Source: Ambrosia x helenae (lineage: Eukaryota > Streptophyta > Magnoliopsida > Asterales > Asteraceae). From it: a DNA stretch of 64,000 bases. Of this stretch, positions 11,924 through 23,216 are shown in pieces. Each line of letters begins with the position of its first letter. Positions within the stretch are counted from its first letter, which is position 1. The stretch spans positions 122,153,682 to 122,217,681 of the forward strand of contig CM061229.1 of the NCBI GenBank assembly GCA_030844895.1. Direction: 5' to 3'. The notes under the pieces are model-generated. The model had not been told where the DNA came from. It searched no databases and saw only the letters and a list, made by a program, of their open reading frames with translations. A program made the position numbers and the translations under genes.

Positions 11924-13028
11924 GGGGGGACGGGGCGCCTACCGAATTGTCCACGGGTACCAACTACCAGCACGGTAACACCGCCGCCACCCACGCTGGT
12001 AGTGGTCCCGTGGGCCGTTTTGCTGGTTCTGTTTACCGTGCTGGTACCGGTTTTTTGTTGGTTTTTGACTTTTATATATACATTTTTTTGTGTATTTAAC
12101 CGTTTGTTTTTATTTTTTTATTATTTTCACCGTTTGTTTTATAAATATCTTTACCTTTTTTAAACCGTTTGTTTAAAATTTACTTAAATAATAAGAACAT
12201 TAAAGATAAATACACAAAAAAAACTAAAATTCATAACCATTAAACATAAAAAACTAAAAATAAAATACATTAAAAGAAATAAAAAACCTAGGGTTGGCGC
12301 AACAATTGCCATGCCTCGACATGGTCAAAGCCGGTGTCATATCGAGCCGCATAGTCCACATGCGTGAGCTCGATAGCCAACTCCGGGTCAATGCCCGGCT
12401 CCTCCCTCAATGTGTTCTCGTACATGTTGGTCCACCGATCACACTTATTGGTGAGATCGGTCCACTTCCGTTGCAGGCTGGTGGTTGTCCGGTCATTGAT
12501 GCCAACGTGTCGGCTGAAATCGGACCGTACACGTTCCCAAAAAACCTGCGAATGACGTTGTTGAAGTGCCAGGTAGTTCAAGGCGTCTTGGTAGCATATC
12601 ACCAATGCAATCTCTTCTTTTGGGGGTCTAACGAGTCATCTTCGTGTGTGTTTCTTTGTATCTACGGTGGTAAAAGTGTGTTTGAACCCCACGGTGTGCT
12701 ATGTTTATATATAAAAACTTCAAACGGTTTGGTGGAACGGTATCAATGCCATTGAATTCGATTGAACGGTTTCCATACTGAATTTTGACCGTGATTAGTG
12801 GGACGGTTGAAATAGTTTTGGTAATAAATTTTAGCCTTTAAACCGTGTAAAATAATAATATTAATAAAAGGTTTAATGAAGTTATTAAAAAATAAATAAA
12901 AGAATCAGTGGAGTGCTGCCTACAAAAAGGTGTTTCAGTGAAGTAAATCAGTGAAGTGATGTAGCAAAACATAATTGGTTAAAATCAGTGAAAGAATTTT
13001 TTTTTTACTACAAGGGCCCCTTTCACCC
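11924..13028 (-). mobile_element. PIF/Harbinger-type relic, 1.1 kb, TAA duplication
   Basis: The left end GGGGGGACGGGGCGCC and the complement of the right end (GGGTGAAAGGGGCCC) form an imperfect GC-rich terminal inverted repeat. Each end is bounded by TAA (11921-11923 and 13029-13031), the TWA target duplication of PIF/Harbinger elements. Inside is an ORF1-like Myb/SANT fragment but no DDE transposase, so the copy is non-autonomous. Confidence 0.75.
12288..12605 (-). pseudogene. Myb/SANT-like Harbinger ORF1 fragment
   Basis: The 105-residue frame has the pattern of plant Harbinger-associated Myb/SANT-like proteins, often mislabelled as GST-T3-like. It contains FWERVRSDF, then RTTTSLQRKWTDLTNKC (about residues 39-55), a Y-rich linker, and a final GFDHVEAWQLLRQP. 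In autonomous elements this protein binds the transposon ends and acts with a separate DDE transposase, which is absent here. The start of the domain is missing or changed, so this is a partial copy rather than a host gene. The opposite-strand frame 12294-12755 is its shadow. Confidence 0.62.
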
Positions 13029-13031
13029 TAA

Positions 13032-14259
13032 TAGCTAATTAGACGATAAAAAAAACATGTATTACTTATTGTTTAATTAGGAGTTTGAGTCCGTCTCTAA
13101 CGAATCATGGTCTACATAACCTAATCAAACTTGTGATTATGGATATAAGTTGTGATAAATTTTAGAGAAATTTTTCTGGTTAGTAAGATCGAAACTCAAA
13201 TCAATCAGATTCATGTTTTATTAGGTTATCATTGTCCAGTGGGACTTGAAAACTTACTTATGCTAAGAAGTCAAACTAAAAGGAACAAATCATAACTGAA
13301 TCAAACAGCAATAGGGGTGTTCACAGGATGGGATGATGCGGTTCAGTTTAGAGCCTTCACCACCAAAACAACATTTTCGGTTTTTGAAGAATGTTAACTC
13401 ATTGGTTTCCGGTTACTCAGTCTTGGCATAGTTCTCCTTATGGGTCGGTTAACCGATGGAAAGTCAGCAGGGATTTTTGGAAATTCTAGTCTAATAGTAC
13501 AAAACTAGTGGTCTACTACACCTGCAATGTATATTTTGCAGAATCGGATATTCATTTTCATTTGAATGCAGCCTCGTAGAAGCGCGATCAGGGTCCTAAT
13601 ACAAAACATGCTGTGACAAGTGACAAACATTCACCTCTAGACTTGCATCACTGTGACAAACATCCAATATGTACTTAAAGAGGCTACACTTGAAAATTTA
13701 TACCAATGTAACCAAAATTATTACAGTAACCAAATAGATTTACTACCACAGATCATGAAAGAAACCTGAAAATTACATTCACGGGTCAGAGAGAAATTGC
13801 AACCAAAATGATACATCCTGAAACTAGGGCTCCAATTATACCCCCTCAAACTAAGAACATAATATGCTGCTGCAAGTGAATCATATACATATTCGGTCGG
13901 TTAATTCAGTTATGCCACACACACGACAGGTGTACCCAAAACCAACCTACAAAAATATTAACACTACGCAAGCGTTTCTACTTGCAAAATAAAACGACGC
14001 TAATACATTTAATATATTTATGTTTAACATTCGTGTTAATCGCGCCGTCTCTAACCACCCTGGTATCTTGTCATCAAAGAGACACAAAAACGCATCAAAT
14101 CCAATCAGTGCACATTGATTTCAACACAGATATCATCATCAACAAACACAAAAACAATCGTCAAAACATTAAAGTTCTCAATTAACCCACCTAAAAGACA
14201 CAAGACAACAAAACATTCAAACCAAAAAACATTAAAAACCAAAACCCATCTCAAATCCA
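13032..14259. other. 3' side of the BAP-like gene
   Basis: No separate gene is supported. The part nearest 14260 should hold the 3' UTR of the minus-strand BAP-like gene. An AT-rich stretch with a GGGGTGTTCAC-type word near 13315 may be a degraded MITE edge. Confidence 0.4.
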
Positions 14260-14652
14260 TCAATTATTCTTGAGCTTCTCCACCCTGTTGTTCAACTGAT
14301 CAATCTTGACAACCAAATGAGTAACCGAATACAACAGCCAATAAAACACCAAAGCCGTAACAATCAACAGCATATTACGTTGGCTCTTCATAATAGACTT
14401 CTGGTGACGCAGGTGTTCGGTGGGTGTACATGATTCGGTTGAATCACACGTGGGTCGGGTCTCGTACTTCCAGTAAATGTCCATAAATAAAAAGAGACAG
14501 AAGGGGACGATTGATAGAAAGGGTTTGAGGAGGTTACGGATGACGGAGACGAGGCCTTTGCGGAGTGGGCCAAGGCCAGGGATGGTTAGGAGGAGGACCA
14601 TGATGGCTTCTGCTGCGGCTGCGTAGCCTAGGACGACCCATTCTAGTGCCAT
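14260..14652 (-). CDS. BAP29/BAP31-like ER transmembrane protein
   Basis: The single-exon 130-residue protein starts MALEWVVLGY. It has three hydrophobic segments (about residues 5-25, 41-60 and 93-116) and the conserved loop motif with QRN (91-93), followed by a short polar C-terminus ending EKLKNN. This is the layout of the short plant members of the B-cell-receptor-associated protein 31-like family, ER membrane proteins linked in animals and yeast to export and quality control of membrane cargo; the exact plant role is inferred. I chose the ATG at 14652 because the family begins there. An in-frame upstream ATG at 14832 would add 60 low-complexity residues that look like 5' UTR. The frame is intact. 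Confidence 0.9.
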   Translation of the reverse strand: MALEWVVLGYAAAAEAIMVLLLTIPGLGPLRKGLVSVIRNLLKPFLSIVPFCLFLFMDIYWKYETRPTCDSTESCTPTEHLRHQKSIMKSQRNMLLIVTALVFYWLLYSVTHLVVKIDQLNNRVEKLKNN

Positions 14653-14981
14653 TGGTTTGGTTTGGTTTGGATTGGTTTGAGAGAGAGAGAGAAGGAGATG
14701 ATGAATAGATCTGTATGGTGTTGGGATGGTGGAGTGGGTAGGAAGAAAAGGAAGGGGAGTCGGTGATCGGACACGTGTGGACACGTGGGGTGTTATTAGA
14801 GAAGTAAGGGGAAACAGGAAAAATATAACCATTTATCTATTTATTTAAAAACAAATAATAATAATAATAATTTATTAATAAACACCCAGAACAAGGCTTA
14901 GTCGACTGTTTCTGTGCAAAAATATACTATAAACACCCACCAAATCGTTCGTAATTTAAAGAACAAGATCAACCAGTCGCA
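14653..14981. promoter_or_regulatory. Putative shared upstream region of divergent transcripts
   Basis: This 330-bp gap holds a GA-rich tract (about 14675-14700), CACGTGTGG/CACGTG G-box-like words at about 14772-14789 and an ATT microsatellite (about 14855-14870). It separates the BAP-like start from a candidate first exon on the plus strand. The promoter role is inferred from position only. Confidence 0.4.
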
Positions 14982-15017
14982 ATGTTAATCGTTCGATTTA
15001 GCATCGAAAACGATCAG
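14982..15017 (+). CDS. Candidate first exon of an unidentified gene
   Basis: ATG at 14982 opens a 12-codon frame (MLIVRFSIENDQ) ending CAG|GTCAGT, a good splice donor, after an unbroken 5' UTR-like stretch. I could not find a matching second exon downstream, and repeats begin within 450 bases. It may be a truncated gene, an exon of a transcript passing over the TE cluster, or chance. Confidence 0.3.
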
Positions 15018-15652
15018 GTCAGTACGATTATTATACATGCTTTTGATCAGAATTTGATGTTTTATAATAGCCCTATGATTTCGTTAATTGTCGTGGTCGA
15101 ATTCGCAGTCAATCAAGGGTTAGGGTTCGATCAAAACTAAAGGGGCTAAAAGTGTAAACTTAGAAAATAAAGTTTACCAAGTTTTTTAACTAAGTTATGC
15201 TAAAGGACAACGGGTGTAACAAATTGATAAAATAAATGATATAAGGAGTGAAAATTTTCCATAAAGAACAGAGGATGTAATTTTAGTAATAATTAAAAGA
15301 AAATTTTTGCAATTCTCTATAAAATAAATTACTGAAATCGTCCACTATTTTAGCCAAAAGAAAAATTATTAGCCCTTATTAGTAAAAAAGTAAAAGACAA
15401 CTATGTCCTTCAACTTAATAGTTATTTTTGGATGGAGTTAATGTTAAGGAGTTGCTTGTGAATATTTAACTAACCATGGGGAGCAAAAAGGCTATATTTA
15501 AACAACAAAACGATTGAAATGACCCATGTGAGGGAGTTGCTTGTGAATATTTAACTAACCACGGGGAGCAAGAAGGCTATATTTAAACAACTAAATGATT
15601 GAAATGATCACGATAGAAAGACTACAAAAAAAAAAACCAAGGGAAATTACAT
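15018..15652. repeat. Two-copy 84-bp direct repeat in otherwise unassigned sequence
   Basis: A unit containing GGAGTTGCTTGTGAATATTT occurs at about 15449-15532 and again at 15533-15615 with a few changes. The preceding bases show nothing identifiable. Confidence 0.65.
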
Positions 15653-16016
15653 GGGAGTTAATTACATCGTTAATTTCATGTGATTTTCACAAAGTTTCAA
15701 TGTTTAAAATAATAAGTTGAGATATTAACCTTCTAATTGCTTTCAATGTTGGGTATTAGTGACTAACCCCGTTAATAATTAACTAAGATGACACTCATGT
15801 GCCCCTACACTTGAGGGTATTTTCGTCCACACATGAATTTTATTTTAAAACCATTTACATAAAAAAAACCCAATAAAACATTTCTTCTTCCCTCCGTACA
15901 TGCCTCTGCATATTATTGACGATCAAAATTTCACTCTCAACAATATTAAGCGATTTAGGGCAAAAATGTTAGCAATGTGGCACATCAGAAAGGATGATGA
16001 TGAATATCATAAAGAC

Positions 16017-16227
16017 CAGTGGCGAAGCTTGACCCGAAGGTTCGGGGGGTCGGAAGTCACCGGGGGTTCGGAAGTCACTAGTTTCGAGGGGGTCGAAAAC
16101 CAGTTTCGGGGGGTCGAAACCCTATATTTCCAAAATTTTCTATACGAATACTATATAATCGACACTTCTACGCAAAAATTCGGGGGGGTCGGCCGCCCCC
16201 GCCGGCCCCAACTAAGCTTTGCCAGTG
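16017..16227. mobile_element. hAT MITE, 211 bp, perfect 8-bp TSD
   Basis: Starts CAGTGGCGAAGCTT and ends AAGCTTTGCCAGTG, an inverted repeat with two mismatches. It is flanked by ATAAAGAC on both sides (16009-16016 and 16228-16235). The interior is unusually GC-rich, with runs such as GGGGGGTCGG and CCGCCCCCGCCGGCCCC. It sits inside the MULE relic and created a spurious 128-residue frame across the junction. Confidence 0.92.
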
Positions 16228-16339
16228 ATAAAGACATTTATGGTAAGTGTTTAAAAAAAAATCATCATAGTTTAAAAAAAATTTGAGGTTGATCAATGTT
16301 GATCGATAGTTTAAAAAAAATCGTTTCTTGTTTCAGGTA

Positions 16340-16683
16340 TATATCCAGAGCTGTTTTGTCTGAAGGTTTTTCATGGTGGAAGGTTTACAGACTTTCCAGA
16401 TACGGTTTATGAGAATGGTAAGTTCGAATATGTTGATTTGCTAAACATAGATCATTTTACTATTATAGAGTTACATTGTGTTGTACAAGCCCTAGGTTAT
16501 AAGGATGTGTCAGTTTTGCATTACCATTATCAATGATGATATAGACTTTGGATTGAGACCTTTAACAACATATGATGATGTAGTAGGTTTGAACAAACAT
16601 GCCTCTGTTCATAAGGAAATTTGTTTGTATATTGATTATGGGGAAAGTAGTGTAGGCATTGAGTTTTTTTTATATAAATGGTT
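16340..16683 (+). pseudogene. PB1-like domain fragment of a MULE gene
   Basis: Translation from about 16345 gives LKVFHGGRFTDFP, then GKFEYVDLLNIDHFTIIEL and VQALGYKDV. After a change of reading frame near 16525 it continues NDDIDFGLRPL. This order matches the PB1-like N-terminal domain found in many plant Mutator-family transposase genes. The frame shift, the stop, and the absence of zinc-finger and transposase domains mark it as dead. Confidence 0.7.
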
Positions 16684-16890
16684 TTAAAATATTTTTTTTT
16701 GTGTGGACGAAAATACCCTCACGTGATGGGTATGTGAGGGCCACCTCAGTTAATTATTAACGGGGTTAGTCACTAATACCCAACATTGAAAGCAATTAGA
16801 AGGTTAATACCTCAAGTTGTTACTTTAAACTATTAGTACCTGACATTGAAACTTGGTAGAAATCACAAGGACTAACGGTGAAATTAACTC

Positions 16891-17867
16891 AATTAAACGG
16901 GGATTCGGGAAGAGCTGTTGGAAAGTTATAACAGTTGGTTTCTTGTGTCAACCCACTAGCTACGGTCCAGCCCATATTGAAAGACATTTTGAGGCTGGGT
17001 TGCTTCTATTTCTTTTGGACATGATATTGAATTATTGACCAGCACGGTTGTTTCATCTTTTCATGTTTGAATAATTGAATTAGAGGCCCATAAATCAGAT
17101 TTCGGCCCAAACCAGTTCGGGTTTGGTTAAGGTAGTAAAACCTGACTTTTTGGTGAAATAGTTTCAAGTTCCAACCTGTCAAGGGTTAGAACTTAGAAGT
17201 TAGAACCCTATGGTCCCAGGCAGATCAATACCGGGTTCTCAAATTGTTTCAAAATTGGTTTTGGTTCCCAAATCGAAATCTTTTTGCTTACACCTAGTTT
17301 AAATCGCAAACCCTAACTAAATGAAACATATGATGTTATTTTATTTTTGAACAACTTTTTTTACATCTAAGTACTACCTAACCTGCACTTTTGAACCCCA
17401 CACTAATTTTGTAATGGCAAACACTATACCATGTGACTAGACCACTAGGTCATGGATTAGAAGGTTGAACTAACATTAAATAAATGAAACCTGTTAATCT
17501 TCTAAATTGGTAAAGAAGATGTTCTTGTTTGAGGCATATTAAGATTTGAGTTTTGGTGTTAATACTAAGTTATTATATTGGGATAAAACTGGAGATTTAT
17601 GTAACTTCTATTCTATTTACAACATAGATCACTTGATAAACCATTTTGGCCTACAAAACCATGCCCAGAGTTCGATCTAGAGTTAGACCGTTCATTATTA
17701 ATTTAATACTCTAAGAATTAAAACCGAGGACCTCCATAAAGAAAACCACTTTATAGAAAAAAAATGCGATCACTCCATCACTTGCCTAGCTTTGTGGCAT
17801 CATATATTATTTAGATGGTATATCAAAGTTTTCAGTCGAACAAAATCGGTGTTAACAATTACAAGTA
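16891..17867. other. Intergenic, nothing recognised
   Basis: No convincing gene, RNA or element ends were found between the MULE relic and the Helitron terminus. Confidence 0.45.
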
Positions 17868-19369
17868 CTAGTGAGTAACCCGCGCGTTGCGGCGGAAGTA
17901 AAAATTGCATCAAAATGTATCAATTCATTGTGATGTAAAATACATCCAAAACTTTTTGTTTAAATGCTATATTAAGTTAAAAAAAAAAAATACTTGTAAC
18001 AACATGACATAAGTATTCTCATTTCAAGTAAAGAATAATTGTATCAAACTATATATATTCATTAATTTTCTCTGTAGATTCTCATCTTTTGAAAACGATT
18101 AGTAAGATAGTAGGATGCACTGTGAGCCAGACTTTACTAAAATCGTAACCTACAAAAATGTGTAAAATGTATAACGATTCTTATTATTTGGGTGCTATAA
18201 GGAGTTACAAGTACAATACATCAGTATATAAATTCTAATATAGGGTTTAGGAAACTTAATCCCCTAACCCGCATAGAGATAATTAGAGATGGCTAAATTA
18301 AACAGAAGCTTTTTTCTTCGGTCGTTGAATTGAGTGATCATATAGTTTAGATCAGATTAGGCATGTTTACGTGTATGAATATAGATAATTAGAGATGGCT
18401 AAATTAAACATAAGCTTTCTTCTCCGTTCATTGAATCTGGTGATTATATAGTTTAGATCAGATTAGGCATGTTTACATGTATGAATATTCATACACGTAA
18501 TACTTTCAAAATTCAATTCGTTACCTCATGATCGATAACACAACTTCCAGTATTGATTTCTCGATTTCTAAATAGTATGATCAAGTTTATAAAACTTTAA
18601 CTTTTATAAAAGTTTAGATCAGATTAGGCATGTTTACATGTATGAATATTCATACACGTAATACTTTCAAAATTCAATTCGTTACCTCATGATCGATAAC
18701 ACAACTTCCAGTATTGATTTCTCGATTTCTAAATAGTATGATCAAGTTTATAAAACTTTAACTTTTATAAAAGTTTAGATCAGATTAGGCATGTTTACAT
18801 GTATGAATATTCATACACGTAATACTTTCAAAATTCAATTCGTTACCTCATGATCGATAACACAACTTCCAGTATTGATTTCTCGATTTCTAAATAGTAT
18901 GATCAAGTTTATAAAACTTTAACTTTTATAAAAGTTTAGATCAGATTAGGCATGTTTACATGTATGAATATTCATACACGTAATACTTTCAAAATTCAAT
19001 TCGTTACCTCATGATCGATAACACAACTTCCAGTATTGATTTCTCGATTTCTAAATAGTATGATCAAGTTTATAAAACTTTAACTTTTATAAAGTATCTA
19101 CATATAAAATATTATAATAAAACATGTAACATTATGAATTGTTTTTTATATGTTTTCTATTTAATATGTTTAATGTAATTATAAAATTAAATGTAGTGAG
19201 GTTTCATAAACATATCTTGACTCTTGACTTTCTTTTGATTAAATATGGTGTTCTAAAGACATATTTGCCCCTCAAAAGTAGTTATTTTATGCATTGTGTG
19301 TTGTATCATAAGCATCTAAACTTATACCTCTTAAAATTTAAGAAGTCCTTGGGAAATGCTTTATATATC
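17868..19369 (-). mobile_element. Non-autonomous Helitron with internal tandem expansion
   Basis: Read on the minus strand, it ends in a GC hairpin (CCGCCGCAACGCGCGG) about 10 bases before CTAG|T, the hallmark 3' end of plant Helitrons. Its other end reads TATATAAAGCATTTCCC, matching the neighbouring element, but the terminal TC is altered. The interior has four near-perfect 161-bp repeats. There is no Rep/helicase frame. Confidence 0.72.
18451..19094. repeat. Four tandem 161-bp repeats
   Basis: GTTTAGATCAGATTAGGCAT starts at 18451, 18612, 18773 and 18934, exactly 161 bases apart, and the copies are almost identical. The neighbouring Helitron at 19371 has a single diverged copy of the same unit (about 19775-19900), so the array arose within this copy. 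A partial related unit lies at about 18345-18440. Confidence 0.95.
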
Positions 19370-19370
19370 A

Positions 19371-20169
19371 CTAGTGGGGTGCCCGCGCGTTGCGGCGGAG
19401 ACCACAACACTTCAATTAGTGATTTTAAGGGTGTGTACAAGCTGTTGTTCGGTTCACTTCCATATCGAGCCATAACCAAAACTTTCGATTAAGATATTTC
19501 AAAAACTGATTGATTTCAGTTCTTTATTTGTTCCAGTTTGGTTAATCGATTATGAACATCGGTCCAACTGGTTTTCTATAGGTAATCGAAAATTTTTCTT
19601 GAGCTGTAAATGTGGACTTGAGTTGAAGTACTCAAGAAGAAGAACCCATTATTATTAATTAATTTATTCTTCTGTTATTGTCCACTCCTTTTATATGAAT
19701 ATTTCTTAATATCTTTGTTCGAAATTCATTATAAACATAAGTTTTCTTCTCCGATCATAGAATCCGGCGACCGTATAGTTTAGATTACATTAGCCATAAG
19801 TAGTCATTTCAAAATTCAAATCGTTATCTCATAATTAAAAACACGGATTTCTCGATTTCTATATAGTGTTATTAGGTTTATAAAACTTTAACTTTTATAA
19901 AGATTATAACAAAACATGTAGCATTATGAATGATTTTTTATATGTGTTGTATTTAGTGTGCTTTAGATAATTGTAGAATTGAATGTCATGGGGTCTCATA
20001 AACATCTCATGACTCTTGATTACCTTTTGATTAAATATGGTGTTTAAAAGACAATTTTACCCTCAAAAGTTAGTTATTATATGCATTGTATGTTGTATCA
20101 TAAGGAATCAAACTTGTACCTCTTAAATTTTAAGAAGTCCTTAGGAAATGCTTTATAATATAGTATAGA
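19371..20169 (-). mobile_element. Second non-autonomous Helitron of the same family
   Basis: The minus-strand 3' end has the CCGCCGCAACGCGCGG hairpin and CCCACTAG followed by T. The 5' end reads TCTATACTATATTATAAAGC. The exact 5' border is uncertain because the following bases are an ATAGAT microsatellite that could belong to the element. No helicase gene is present. It abuts the older Helitron on its left. Confidence 0.75.
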
Positions 20170-20232
20170 TATAGATATAGATATAGATATAGATATAGAT
20201 ATAGATATAGATATAGATATAGATATAGATTA
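20161..20232. repeat. ATAGAT hexanucleotide microsatellite
   Basis: About eleven near-perfect 6-bp units (TATAGA) directly at the Helitron 5' border. A variable locus is expected. Confidence 0.95.
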
Positions 20233-21483
20233 GTTTTTGGCTTTCTAATTTATATAAAAATTTCAATCACTTGTTAGTAGATGTATCTAGACCTATTATA
20301 CGGAAGCTTTTTAAAAGAAATCAAGACATAAAAGATTATCTTGTAACATAACAACGATATTGTTAAACATATATTCCATTTGCCTAACTATGTCCTTTTT
20401 GGTTTTTAATGTAATTTAAAAATTGTCTATCTTTATGAGGACCATGGTGTAAGCTTTAATTATTTGTGAATTAGTTTTTAGTACATACACCATGCAACTT
20501 CCATCACTAATTGTCCCACACACCACCTTCCCTTCCACTTTATTCCATGCATATCCATAACTAGTTCATATAAAAATTAAAAAGGATTCAAATGCCACTT
20601 TCTACATTATTATGCTTTCATTATTTTACAGTATGGTGATCAATTATTGAAATTGTTAGCCATTGTTGGTAGATGATTATTTGTATTACAAACAATCAAT
20701 TTTTATTTTTATTTATGGTGTTATTATTAAAGCACTCGAAGGTTGATTGATAGATGATTCTTGAAATTGTCCAATAGATTTCCAAGTTTCTTGGTTTATA
20801 GTCGTCTTAGGGCTCAAACATGAGAGAATATGGAATCGAGTATTGGCGCAATAGGTGTGTCACATGAACAAGGTCCTATTGAGACTTTAGGATAGGCATG
20901 TATCTCCTAAACTAAACCATATCTCACTTTTGAGCACCAATGAGTTTCACATGAGCACAAGATCATAAAATTCATTACAAAAACTTGTTGGAATATTTTC
21001 AAAATGACAACTAAGTTGTATTACTTGGGGTTGAGTCTTACAAAAAAGAAAAATAGAAACATAGAATTGGTTCATAAAATGATAAAAGCTTTAGTTGGTT
21101 CAAAGGGACATAACCTTTCATTTGGTTATTGGTAATGAATCATTGTGAATTTCATAAAGATACCTATTTAAAAGTTGATGAAGACAGCTGTATATAAAAA
21201 CAACCAAACTTCATATGAGAGTAGAGATTAAAAAACTTTACCGTGATAGAAACAAAATGGTCATTAGTCACCAATCTGTGACTAGTGGACTAACTCTAGT
21301 CTCTAGCTAAACAAGTCTATGAATACATTCTTTAGTGACAAAACATAATTAGTTACTAAATGGTCTATTTTTAGAATCGATACGACAGATTGGTCAATCT
21401 TGTGTAACTAACAGGGGTATTAACATAACTAGGTTACTAGTCGTCTTTGATATGTCACGAGTAGCCCAATTAGTTGAAAAAAA

Positions 21484-21532
<49 letters not shown>
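20233..21532. other. Unassigned AT-rich DNA ending in a (TA)n run
   Basis: No gene is supported. A TA dinucleotide run of about 22 units occupies about 21488-21531, immediately left of the next TIR element. Confidence 0.6.
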
Positions 21533-21534
<2 letters not shown>

Positions 21535-22672
21535 GGTGATGCTATCTACACAACACAAAAAAAAACCCTAAACAACCTTTCTACAGACCGTCGAGGCCTT
21601 GATGGGCCATTGTGCACAAATCAGGGAAAAACGACGGGCCGTGGAGGCCTCCACGGCCCATCAAAATACAAAAAGTGAAAAACGACGGGCCGTGGAGGCC
21701 TCCACGGCCCGTCGTGATACGAGGTACGAGGTGTCAGTCTGAAAAGCAGAGAGTTCAGACTGAAAAGTCTGAAAAGGTGTTTCACCACGGCCCGTCGAGG
21801 CCTCGATGGCCCGTAAAAATGGATTAGGTTTAGACATTTAATGCCTCGACGGCCCATGGAGGCATCGACGGCCCGTCGAGGTGCTTCACCACGGCCAATG
21901 GAGGTGCTTCACCACGGCCCGTCGAGGTGCTTCACCACGGCCCATGGATCAGATTGGGTCGATTCGGACTGAGATGGCGGGGATGCGGGCGGATATACGG
22001 TGGTTGGTGCAGAGCGAGAATGATAGGAGAGCAAAATTGGGTATGGAGCCGCATGGGGCGTTCACCAGTCAGCAGGGTGGGGCGTCCACCAGTTAGCCGG
22101 GTGGGTCTGGTCAGCCGGGTGGGTCGGATCAGCCGGATGGGTCGGGTCAGCCGGATGGACCGGCTCGGCCGGACGGGTCGAGTCCTTAGTTTGTATATTT
22201 TGGATCTTGTATTTTGAATATTATCGTTTCTTTATTTGAACAACATGTTTTATTTTGTATGTAAATGTTTGAATGTTATGCTTTATTTTATTTTATTGTT
22301 CGTATATTTGGTTTTGTTTAGTTCGGCAATATAAACGTTAATAAAAACCAAACATTCATATTCACATCCATATAAAAAAAATCATATTATAAAAATAAAA
22401 AAATAACATTTATAAAAAAACCAAATATTTATATTCACATCTCTAACCCATTTTAAACACCCACACTACACTTATAAAAAACCAAACAATCATTATTCAA
22501 TCATTGCCAATGATTACAAATGATTGGTAATCATTTAGGGTAAAACGGCGGGTCGTCGAGGCCCTGATGGGCCGTCGTTCTGTCTGGTGGGGGCTCGACG
22601 GGCAATGGAGGCCCTGATGGACCATATAGGGGTTGTGTAGATAAAACCCTAGTTGTGTAGATAACCAACCCC
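21533..22672. mobile_element. TIR element with GC-rich palindromic interior
   Basis: The left end GGTGATGCTATCTACACAAC is complemented at the right end by GTTGTGTAGATAACCAACCCC, giving an inverted repeat whose core is ATCTACACAAC. Palindromic repeats built on ACGGCCCGTCGAGGCC fill 21585-21955 and recur near 22545-22625. A GC-rich open stretch around 21945-22185 gives MDQIGSIRTEMAGMRADIRW and later PGGSGQPGG-type residues, with a stop between them. It may be a captured fragment; I do not recognise it. Confidence 0.6.
21585..21955. repeat. Array of GC-rich palindromes around AGGCCT
   Basis: The segment 21682-21715 is a perfect 34-bp palindrome centred on GGCC, and 21636-21659 is a perfect 24-bp one of the same core. 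Degenerate versions (GTCGAGGCCTCGATGGCCCG, then GGTGCTTCACCACGGCCC repeated three times) follow. Local GC is far above the surrounding AT-rich sequence. Confidence 0.9.
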
Positions 22673-23216
22673 TTTTTTTATACCATATTGCTAAATAGTC
22701 GTGTGCTAGGATTCAAACATGATTCTTTAGCTACTTGAAATCTTTGAGAACTAAGTAAATTTAATCCGCTTGTCATTAACTATGCAGTGTAGATAAAGTA
22801 TACTACATGTCGCCTCGTTGTATCTTAAGAAGTGATTTGCCACAAACACAAAACTCATTGTTCTATTGAAAGATAAGGCAAAATTGCTTAAAGGATGGTG
22901 TAACTCGTCTCAAAGAAAATAGTTGTATTTTCAATAGTTGTTGACGATTTACTTCATCCATTATAAATTATTTAGAACCCCATAATCAACAAAATTAAGG
23001 ACACAAAAAACCATGGTATGACTTTTGAAATGACTTATTGACTTTTTGGCTTATGAAATAATAAGTTAATAAGTCATTTAAAAACTCAATCCTAAACACC
23101 CTCTAATACTTATATACACCCTAAATAAATAAAAATTTTAATTATTTAATTTATTATATTTATTTGGTAAATATATGATTCCCAAAATTAAAGTATTAAT
23201 TTAATCCATAAATTAA
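22673..23216. other. Unassigned
   Basis: No gene. A stretch near 23035-23105 (TTGACTTTTTGGCTTATGAA through CCTAAACACCC) resembles one arm of a MITE, but I found no partner. Confidence 0.35.

Larger units (their letters stand above)
15653..16890 (+). mobile_element. MULE-type element with long inverted repeats
   Basis: The outer about 190 bp at each end are inverted copies. The left arm GCTTTCAATGTTGGGTATTA at about 15740 matches the complement of the right arm at about 16790, and both arms carry TTAATAATTAAC and GTCCACAC segments. The interior holds a PB1-like fragment seen in plant Mutator-like transposase genes, interrupted by a hAT MITE. Possible 9-bp duplications at the edges have diverged, so the exact ends are uncertain by a few bases. 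Confidence 0.7.

Noticed and set aside
12294..12755. 153-residue plus-strand frame in the Harbinger relic
   Set aside because: Shadow of the Myb/SANT-like frame on the minus strand.
15900..16286. 128-residue plus-strand protein
   Set aside because: More than half of it is the hAT MITE inserted at 16017-16227; it is a chimera created by the insertion.
18451..19094. CRISPR-like array of regular repeats
   Set aside because: The 161-bp units are contiguous with no spacers and lie inside a plant Helitron.
21612..22217. Arg/Pro-rich proteins on both strands
   Set aside because: Palindromic GC repeats keep frames open on both strands; no domain, although the part after 21945 could be a captured fragment.
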